The position numbers and the translations under genes were made by a program. Shown one piece after another: positions 55,786 to 64,000 of a stretch of 64,000 nucleotides of DNA. Every line of letters begins with the position of its first letter. Position 1 is the first letter of the stretch. Below the pieces are notes generated by a model. That model was not told the origin of the DNA. It saw only the letters and a list, made by a program, of their open reading frames with translations, and ran no database searches. Source of the DNA: Struthidea cinerea (lineage: Eukaryota; Chordata; Aves; Passeriformes; Corcoracidae); contig VZTI01003795.1 in the NCBI GenBank assembly GCA_013397865.1, positions 62,001-126,000 on the forward strand, written 5' to 3'.

Positions 55786-56639
55786 NNNNNNNNNNNNNNN
55801 NNNNNNNNNNNNNNNNNNNNNNNNNNNNNNNNNNNNNNNNNNNNNNNNNNNNNNNNNNNNNNNNNNNNNNNNNNNNNNNNNNNNNNNNNNNNNNNNNNNN
55901 NNNNNNNNNNNNNNNNNNNNNNNNNNNNNNNNNNNNNNNNNNNNNNNNNNNNNNNNNNNNNNNNNNNNNNNNNNNNNNNNNNNNNNNNNNNNNNNNNNNN
56001 NNNNNNNNNNNNNNNNNNNNNNNNNNNNNNNNNNNNNNNNNNNNNNNNNNNNNNNNNNNNNNNNNNNNNNNNNNNNNNNNNNNNNNNNNNNNNNNNNNNN
56101 NNNNNNNNNNNNNNNNNNNNNNNNNNNNNNNNNNNNNNNNNNNNNNNNNNNNNNNNNNNNNNNNNNNNNNNNNNNNNNNNNNNNNNNNNNNNNNNNNNNN
56201 NNNNNNNNNNNNNNNNNNNNNNNNNNNNNNNNNNNNNNNNNNNNNNNNNNNNNNNNNNNNNNNNNNNNNNNNNNNNNNNNNNNNNNNNNNNNNNNNNNNN
56301 NNNNNNNNNNNNNNNNNNNNNNNNNNNNNNNNNNNNNNNNNNNNNNNNNNNNNNNNNNNNNNNNNNNNNNNNNNNNNNNNNNNNNNNNNNNNNNNNNNNN
56401 NNNNNNNNNNNNNNNNNNNNNNNNNNNNNNNNNNNNNNNNNNNNNNNNNNNNNNNNNNNNNNNNNNNNNNNNNNNNNNNNNNNNNNNNNNNNNNNNNNNN
56501 NNNNNNNNNNNNNNNNNNNNNNNNNNNNNNNNNNNNNNNNNNNNNNNNNNNNNNNNNNNNNNNNNNNNNNNNNNNNNNNNNNNNNNNNNNNNNNNNNNNN
56601 NNNNNNNNNNNNNNNNNNNNNNNNNNNNNNNNNNNNNNN
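55786..56639. other. Assembly gap (854 N)
   Basis: A run of N between a GC-rich minisatellite and a short CpG-rich stretch (56640-56760). It may hide a CpG island. Confidence 0.99.
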
Positions 56640-56760
56640 ATCCCTTCAGCACCACGGCGGCTCCGGAGCCGGAGCGGGAGCGGCTTCGGCTGCGCTGGAA
56701 GGGAAAGCCCCGACATCCCCCGACCCAGCGGGGTGAGCTCAATCCCCCGCCGTGCAGGGA
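56640..56760. promoter_or_regulatory. Edge of a possible CpG island
   Basis: About 120 CpG-rich bases follow the gap. They could be part of an upstream KCNJ16 promoter, since mammalian KCNJ16 has distant 5' exons. No splice donor on the minus strand could be tied to it, so this is weak. Confidence 0.25.
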
Positions 56761-57243
56761 GAAATGAAAAAAGAAAATGCCCTTCTCGCCGTTTAGGTTT
56801 CGTATGGGCTTGTGCTGGAAAACAAATTAACCTAAGAGGATTTGGGGAATTCGAGCCGGGAGCAGAGGACAAGGTGGAAGTGTTTGAGTTTTGAAAATGT
56901 GCCCAAGGCCCCGAGTGGCAAATCCTTTTGCTGAATGCTCTTGCTAAGCCCGGTCATCAGCACTGAAAGAACACCGAGAAAAGGTGCTTTTTTTTGCTCT
57001 GAGGTAGCAGAAAACATTACCTGGAAACTATTTTCGGTAAAATATTGCTTGTGCTTTCTCCTGTTCTCAAAAAATGTCTCTGCTCATAGAATTTTATCGG
57101 AAGAAAACTTAGCAGCCACACAATCTGTGGATCTGCTTCGGTAATTTAATAAAGCTATCACTTGGGTTAATGAAGGTTGGAATTAATTTGTCCAAGACAC
57201 ATCTCTTGAACATTAATAATTTTTGGCTGGGATTGTTTCATAT

Positions 57244-57292
57244 ATCCATGGAATGGTTTGGGTTGGAAGGGACCTTGAAGCTCATCCCATGG
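57244..57292 (-). mobile_element. CR1 LINE 3'-terminal stub
   Basis: The reverse CR1 terminus, ccatggaatggtttgggttgg followed by aagggaccttgaagctcatcc. Confidence 0.8.
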
Positions 57293-58872
57293 AGAGGGGG
57301 AGTTTCTAAACACTGGTGGAAAAGCTTGCTGAAAGGGCTGGATTTCTCTTCCTGCAATAGTTTGTCATTTACTTTTGGCAACTTTCAAGTCTTTGTGCTG
57401 AACAAAGCAAAAAATTGTGCAGAGCAGATTAAGAATTTCAGAAAATCTCCATCAAGAAGGGCTGAGAAACAGGAGCAGGAAAATGTTCTTGACAGACAAA
57501 GCACCCTCACAACATGTGCACAACACCTCAACATTCCATGTGCTGCCATCCCATCTTCCTGCACCTTAAAAACCTTAATTTTTAAGATCTCCAAGTGCTA
57601 TTTCAGCGATAGAGCAGTGCTGTGTGTTCTGTACACTGCAGTGGCTTTCAAAATGTGTGAAACAACCTCCTCTGCATCAGTAGCTTGTATTTTATTTACT
57701 TTGCGTTCCAAAATACAAGAACAATAAAATGCTTTGTTGGTTCAGTGGTGGGATCTGAGTTGGGCTATCAGAGGAAGTGTTGTGAGAGCCTCAGGTGCCC
57801 TTCCTGAACACTCCGACAATCACCCTCTCCTCAGCCAGGTGTTATCAGCCACAGCCTGTCCCGCTTCCACAGCTGGAAAAGCAAACAGACACAGCCCAGA
57901 CTGCACAGCCCTTCCCTAACTCTTGATTTTCCTGCTTTCCACCCCCCCAGAGATTCCTTGGGTGCTTCACCCTCGGATCAAGCGAGGAGTGCTCCTTGCT
58001 CTGGGGTTCCTGCAGGGGTTTTTTGGCAGAGCTCGGAGCTCCTGTGCAGCTCTGACAGCACTGCCAGCAGAGGGGGAGAGTCAGAGACACCGAGCTGTGA
58101 TTTCATCCCACATCCACCCAACTCAGTGGGAATATCCGCAATTAAAAGAAGGAAAACCTTCCCACTAGAGATGCTGCCGTGATATTTTCCCCAATCCTTT
58201 CTTCCTAGCTCCTGTCCACAACCCCAGCTTCCCTTGCTGATTGTTGTAAAGCATTTATCACTTCTGCTGAACAATTAAAAAAAAAAACACCTGCAAAAGG
58301 CCACATCTGGCCTTAGGAATCCAGATGAAGATGGGAAAAAACCCTCCTGGAGCAGAACAAAAAGGCCCTGAGCAGCTTTGAGCGGAGGCTGCTGCCTGCC
58401 AGCCCTCGTGCCCCTGATAAATCTGCGTTTGATCGTGAGCTCTAAGTCCTTAAGCACATTGTAGAAAAGGGGCAAATCCTCTTTGGGAATTTACTGACTT
58501 AAAAAAAGGGAAAGCAACATAATTCCATTTATTTTAACATCGTTAGGGGCTGATAAAGAAACCCTGATCATATCATGGGGTGTGTTTCTGTTATGATCAG
58601 TGCATTTTAACACTTCATTGCTGGGACACAAAGGAGTTTTTTTGCTGTGGGAAATAAGAAGCTGGAGTGAGGAATAAAAACCAGTTCCTACCTTTGCACT
58701 CTTTTCCCCAAGAAAATCTAAGCTGTTTATTGTCAGGATGTTGGCACTGAGCTTGGATGGGGCAGTGGTGCTGGAAAACGAGGTTTTTTGCCTTCTGTTC
58801 CTGTCTCTGAGGCAGAATAAGGTGAAATCCACTGTGTCCTATTCTTCAGTATCAGCAGAATGGGCTTGGGAC

Positions 58873-58940
58873 TGGCTTCCCAAAAACCCAACCCAAAAAA
58901 TCCCCAAAACCCAACTAAACCCCAACCAACCAATGAACCA
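58873..58940. repeat. A/C-rich low-complexity patch
   Basis: Runs such as cccaacccaaaaaatccccaa and aaccccaaccaacc, with no fixed period. Confidence 0.8.
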
Positions 58941-60494
58941 AAAGCCCTCCGTAGCTCCAGGTCCTGTTGGACTGGGAATTTCGCTGCTGGCTCTCACACC
59001 AGCAGGGCCAGAAGTTAACCCAGGCACAAGGAGCTTCTCTGCTTTTCCTACAGGCAAAACAGAATTGAGCCACCTCTCCTTTCCCGCCTTTTTCTCCGGA
59101 AGATCCCTCTAGGAAGCTCCTTTCCCACCTTTTTTCCTCGAGCACTTCAGCTCTGAAGCTGAGCTGAGGCAGCTGGGCTGGCCTAAGGGATTATCCAGGG
59201 GGAAGCCATGAACTGGTCCCGGTTCCTTCCTGGGCTGCGTTTGCTTTCCCCAGCAGGCAGAGTGTCCTCTCCCGAGAATTCCAGTTCTCCCTGGTCCATT
59301 GGCTCCCTGGCTCCCTGACAAGGTCTGGCTCTTCAAAACCTCTCCTTCCCCTTTTGATGCCATCGTATTTGCATTTCGTGGCACCCAGAACAAGCCAGGC
59401 AAATTCCTTTAAAGTCCAGTTTGTGCTTTGTAGAATTGCCAGATTGGGGAAAAAAAAACCTGCTCAGGAAATGGAGAAATCTGTGGGCTCTTAACAAACA
59501 TTCAACTCCTGATAAAAAACGATGACAAATTCATCCTCTGCTGACCCAGGTCACCTTTGAACAGACACAAGGTTCTTTAGCAACTTGCCAATTCCCCCAT
59601 TCTTCCAGAGCCCAGGTTTGTGGTTTGTTCTGCTTTCTTTGCTCGTTTATCTCTTAATCTTTGGGTAAATTGCAGTGCCTGAATCTGGCCATTGTAGAAA
59701 CAGGTTCAAAGCTTCCCAGCTGACTTCTCACTAAATCCATAGCCAAGGTTTCCATTTCCTGGAATCAGGCAACTCTTCATTTGTTTTCTCTGTGTTTTGA
59801 TTCAGATTTACAGGGTCACTCGGTCCTGTGCTGACAACATTCCAATAAGCACTAATCTATGCCACCAACAATCCCGTTCATCCCAGGATTCTTCAGCGAG
59901 GGAACAAAGTGACTGAACCTTGCTGGATGTGATGGAAGCTTTGGAAACATCCATTGGCCACGTTATCATTCCTTGCTAAATGAGTGATCCCTTGAATGAG
60001 CAGCTGGGTGTGAGCACAGAATATCAGCGTTTTCCTCAGCAGGCAGAGGCACAGCGAGGAGGCTGCACCCAGGTGCCCCTAAGGGTGAGATGTTCTCTGC
60101 CTGGATGGGGACACACCTGTCCTACAGGATTCACTCCCGGAGCAAAATGGAATTCGGAGCAGCTGGAGACAGGAAGGATTTGGTTCTTTCACTGATTTTT
60201 CAAGCCCCGTTTCTATTGAAATGTGGTTGTTTTCAGAAATACATAATATTTGTCTAATGTGCAATTACACAACGATCAGCTGCTTTCTGGATGTCTTTAG
60301 GTACCTGTTTAAACTTTCAATCATTGTCCCAATTTCTTTCCATGCTCTACCTCAGCTAAAGTTCCCTTCTATTGTTGTCCATGTCAATTTATGTCACGGC
60401 AAATGGAAAAAAAAGTCTGACCAAGTGAATCCTTCCCTCTGCAGACCAGTTTTGAGCCACCGCACAGCACACACGTGAAACGCTATTTCAGAAC

Positions 60495-60566
60495 AAATAT
60501 CCATGATTTAAAAACGAATCCTCACGATTTAAAAGCAAATACTCATGATTTAAAAACGAGTATCCC
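60495..60566. repeat. 21-22-bp tandem repeat, 3 copies
   Basis: Three units contain catgatttaaaaacga or the variant cacgatttaaaagca, each preceded by an aatatcc/aatcctc/aatactc string. Confidence 0.85.
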
Positions 60567-60614
60567 CACCACATTGACACAGCAACCAGAGCAAACGTGA
60601 GATGAGCGTCCCTG

Positions 60615-60826
60615 TCCTTTCTGTGCTGTGCTGAGGGAATTCGCCTCAGCAAGAGCTTTCCTTCTAGAATTCACTTTACCCAAGGGCAGAGAGAGAAAAT
60701 CAAAGGTACAGGATGAATGTAAATGGTGCAGCTGGATTGGGAGAGCTAGGCGAAAGGACTCATGTAAATATAGATTTTTCCCTGATATAGATTTGTCCTG
60801 CCTCTCCACAGGGAGAAAAAAAACAC
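60615..60826 (+). repeat. Dispersed direct duplication, copy A
   Basis: About 210 bases closely match 61743-61942, with shared blocks ccttctagaattcacttt, acccaagggcagagag, aatggtgcagctggattggg and a final cctgcctctccacagggaga. Small indels break any shared reading frame, arguing against a coding exon. The source could be a local duplication or an unnamed repeat family. Confidence 0.85.
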
Positions 60827-61170
60827 AAACCTGGACAGACTTGAGCATAAAACATGAAAATATAAAAATTATTAGGAGAGAAAAAGAACCACTTACAGAG
60901 ACAAGGCTGTTGGTGTGGAGAAAAAAGCAACGGAAAACAGGGAATAAATAAATTCGCAGTGCACAGCCTTTAACTGTGGGCACAGACGCTTCATTTTGGG
61001 TCAAATTAGGGTGAAATCAGCTGGATGTGTGCAGTGATTTAATTGAAAAGACGCAGTTAAGCAAAGCTGGCTGCTGCCAGGCTGTTCTGCCCCAAGAGAA
61101 GAGCAGAAAGCAGGAGCGTGCAGCTGCTTTGCCCTGTGCAGGAGCGGGAAGGACACGAAAGGAGCTTTAC

Positions 61171-61239
61171 CTTTGCTCGGGCTGCCACGAGGAAGTTCTG
61201 TGAAGGCTCCTTTGTGTCTCGCTGCCAGCAGCTCTGCAA
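61171..61239 (-). other. Exon-like segment on the KCNJ16 strand
   Basis: On the minus strand a strong acceptor (CCTGTTTTTCTGCACAG) precedes 61239 and a donor-like AAAG/GTAAAG follows 61171, framing 69 bases. It could be a distant non-coding KCNJ16 exon or an unrelated lncRNA exon. Splice-like pairs also arise by chance. Confidence 0.2.
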
Positions 61240-61742
61240 CTGTGCAGAAAAACAGGGGCTGGGTTAATAATAAAGAAAGGCACGAGCTGTAAACTCCGAA
61301 GAGCCCAGTTAAACATTGACTCCGGTCCTCGGGAGCCAGCTCAGAGGGTCTGCCCGGCTGCCTGCGGCATCTTGAGGAAGGGAACATCCAGCCTGGTCCT
61401 CAGCAGCCTCCTGCCAGCTGGGACACTCAGAGCAGGGAGCTGGGGCCACCCTGCACATCCAGGTGAGGCTTTCAAAGGCAAGAAGCAGGAAATTCTCCCA
61501 AGTAATAAAAGCCCTTCATCATTCAAATGGTACTGCAAATATTTACCCACGGGACTGGGTCTGGAGCTACCCGCTGATAGACAGCTTGAGAATAAACAGC
61601 TTCAGATTTATCGGGCAGTCCATTTTATTGATCTTTTTCCTAGAAAAAGTCTCCTGTTTCTAGATTAGCACGAGGTTAAGGGAAGGATTTCCAGCCTGCA
61701 CAAGAAGTGCAATCTCCTTTTCTGTTGAAGTCACAGACCCGG

Positions 61743-61942
61743 TCCTTTTCTGTGCTGATGGAATTTGCCTCAGCAAGAAGTTTCCTTCTAGAATTCACTT
61801 TACCCAAGGGCAGAGAGAAAAAACGTCAAAGGTGCAGGATGAATGCAAATGGTGCAGCTGGATTGGGTGAGCTCAGCGAGAGGACTGATGTAAATACACA
61901 ACTTCCCAGAGTCCTGCCTCTCCGCAGGGAGAAAAAGACACC
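61743..61942 (+). repeat. Dispersed direct duplication, copy B
   Basis: The second copy of the segment at 60615-60826, about 1.13 kb away in the same orientation. Its end again reads cctgcctctccgcagggaga, which resembles a plus-strand splice acceptor. Confidence 0.85.
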
Positions 61943-64000
61943 AGGAAAAAGGTGAGGGTGGAGCACAACCTTCATCCCTACACAGGAATCCCTTGTGACC
62001 TTCCAGAAGGGTTTTAGCTCCTGCTTTTCCCTTTTCACATCATGTTCAGGCTGTTTATTGATGATTAAAGCGGGCACTGAAAGATGAATTTAAACCGTTC
62101 GATTTCTGGGGATGGTTCGTGCAATCCCTGCACAGAGACCATGTCTGGAGCTTGGACAGGAAATGAGAGGAGAAACCCAAATCTAAAGGACTGAACAGGA
62201 ATGAGTTGGTCTGAGGTGAAATGAGTCTAAATCCAGGGTGGGTTTGTATTTAGACACAAGAGGCAGCTTTGACTCTTTTCAGGCCAGCTCAGCTCCCCAG
62301 CACTGCCCTGCAGTGAGGCACCAGCTCCAACCCAGCAGAGAGGAGCACAACTCCCCAGAGCTGCACAGCGCAGGGCAAAACGCCCTTTTCTGCCTGCTCT
62401 GGTGCCACTCTGGGCTCTGGGAGGTGACACCAGTCCCTGCCTGGGCATTTGCACAGCCCCAGATACTCTGGAAGTCCAGCCCCACTCTGGTCGCTCTGTA
62501 ATACAAATTAATAACAATAACTAGACTTGACTGCTTGACAAAAAGCAAATAGTTCGGAAAAAGCTGTCTTAAATCTTTCTATCCCACTTCCCCAGACCGA
62601 AAAAAAATCTACAACTGTTATTTCTTTTGGCAGCTGAAACCTAATCCTACCTTGGTTAACATAACAGAGAGAACAGGAAGCGCTGCGAAGGAATTTTTCA
62701 TTCCCTGGGACGTCTTTGATCCCACTCCCCTCCCTTTTCCTATCAGGTAATTTTCAAATCTCGATGTTTCCAGTTAGTCTACGGATCTTCTTGTTTTGTC
62801 TACTCCGGGCAGGCCTTATTTAACTTCCATTTCAGGGACGAAAAACTGCTCTGCGTTGAGACTTTGCTGTTGTGTAAGCCGGAACCTGAGAGCTCCAGAA
62901 TCCAGGAGGGAATCCGGCTGAAATCCACAGCCCTGGCTGGTGGAAAACCAATCCTGGCTTTGCTTTAGCACAGGCAAGGGGCATTCAAACATCACAGAAA
63001 CCCTGAACAAACCCTTCAAGCATTTTCTCCTGCAGCCACCACTTTCTGTCACTCAGTTCCACTCCCTGATGTACGGAGGGAATTTTTTCACCGTTCTCCA
63101 TCTCAATTTGTGCCCGTCTAAAATGCACCAAGCTCCAAACAAATTCATGCCTGCTTAATATTTGGGGTTCTGCAGGAATTTGTTGACCCTTTTTTTCCAG
63201 TCCCACACAGAATTCAAGGCTGCATCTACGCTTTGGGCAATAAAAAAAGTAATAATTAAAATATTGATGACCCTGGAAGGGCTTAATTACTGCAGTGCAT
63301 CCTCCTGCTTGTAGCCAAGACAAGTCTGGAGCACTCCAAAGCAGGAGAGGACTTAAAAATCATAAAAATGATTATTTTGGAGCAGATAACACAACAGGGG
63401 GATAAAAGGCACATCTAAAATAATTCAATATTTCTGTGCAAGTGGAAATATTTGTACCTTTATTTATACTATTTATACTCTTCATCTACGCTTTTGCTGT
63501 TGTAGTTTCACTGACCCTGCAGATCTCCATGCAGCAGAATTTAGAGGATCGTTGGAAAATAGGGGTAAAAAGGGATCTACAAGAGAAACTTTTGCAAACT
63601 GTGCATGTCAGGAATGGGGCAGGAACCTCTTTACAAACATTCCATGATGGAAATTCCACAGGCAAACTGCAGATCACTTTATCGATTTTATTAGGAAGCT
63701 TTTCCTGATAATTACACTGAGTTTCTCTCTTTTCAGTTTGAATCAGTTGATTCTTTTCAAATACTTCCTTCACTCCGATATTTCCATGATCATCTTGCAG
63801 CTGCTCCTGCAAAGACACAACGGCGACAGATTTATCTGCAAAACAAAGAGCATCTGTCACGTGTCTGATGGAAAATGTCCCCTGCCCTCTACCCCCATGC
63901 TCAAACAATACCTGTTCCCAGGGGGGATTTAGCTCTGGATTAAAAAAATACCTCACAGTCCCAAAATCCCATGAATCCCACCCCACAGTAAGGAAAAAGT

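Larger units (their letters stand above)
57300..64000. other. Far upstream DNA, no gene recognised
   Basis: No protein domain is seen in any frame. Contents are an A/C-rich low-complexity patch, a 21-22-bp repeat, a dispersed duplication and one exon-like segment listed separately. The nearest expected gene on this side in other vertebrates is MAP2K6, and none of it is visible. Confidence 0.5.

Noticed and set aside
55249..56894. Long frames across the 854-bp gap
   Set aside because: Most of their length is N; the rest is degenerate minisatellite.

Overview
The window looks like bird nuclear DNA. It carries two intronless vertebrate inward-rectifier potassium channel reading frames, both on the minus strand: KCNJ2 (Kir2.1) at 7542-8825 and KCNJ16 (Kir5.1) at 30907-32187. 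Around them are at least nine fragments of CR1-type LINE 3' ends, the dominant avian retrotransposon, and many GC-rich minisatellites, two of which touch assembly gaps. In chicken the KCNJ16-KCNJ2-SOX9 block lies on microchromosome 18, and the GC-rich, minisatellite-laden sequence fits such a chromosome. Species and chromosome are inferences.

Layout, read in the direction of transcription (right to left). 64000 to about 32.3 kb is upstream of the KCNJ16 coding exon: no protein gene recognised, CR1 fragments, a 195-bp tandem duplication, a dispersed direct duplication, a 30-bp minisatellite, a purine pentamer array, and a GC-rich block with an 854-bp gap (55786-56639) that could hold a KCNJ16 upstream promoter. 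KCNJ16 has a clear splice acceptor 55 bases before its ATG and all of its coding sequence in one exon. Between the genes, about 30.9 to 15 kb, lies intergenic DNA with CR1 pieces and an exact 80-copy GGGATC array beside a CTCF-like motif. The KCNJ2 CpG island spans about 13.5-15.1 kb and is broken by a 336-bp gap (13905-14240). It contains a probable non-coding exon 1 with a strong donor at 13757/13756. The intron runs 9042-13756, followed by coding exon 2 and a long AU-rich 3'UTR ending near 3.75 kb. The rest, 1-3.7 kb, is downstream flank in the direction of SOX9.

Kir2.1 sets the resting potential in muscle, neurons and other cells. Kir5.1 is a subunit that mainly works by joining Kir4.1 or Kir4.2 in kidney and glia. 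Order and orientation match the mammalian KCNJ16-KCNJ2 pair. I found no undescribed multi-gene system. The most informative oddities are an aspartate at the KCNJ16 rectification-controller position (mammals have asparagine as I recall), two miR-26 seed matches in the KCNJ2 3'UTR, a chain of upstream ORFs in both leaders, and the 80-copy G-quadruplex-capable hexamer.
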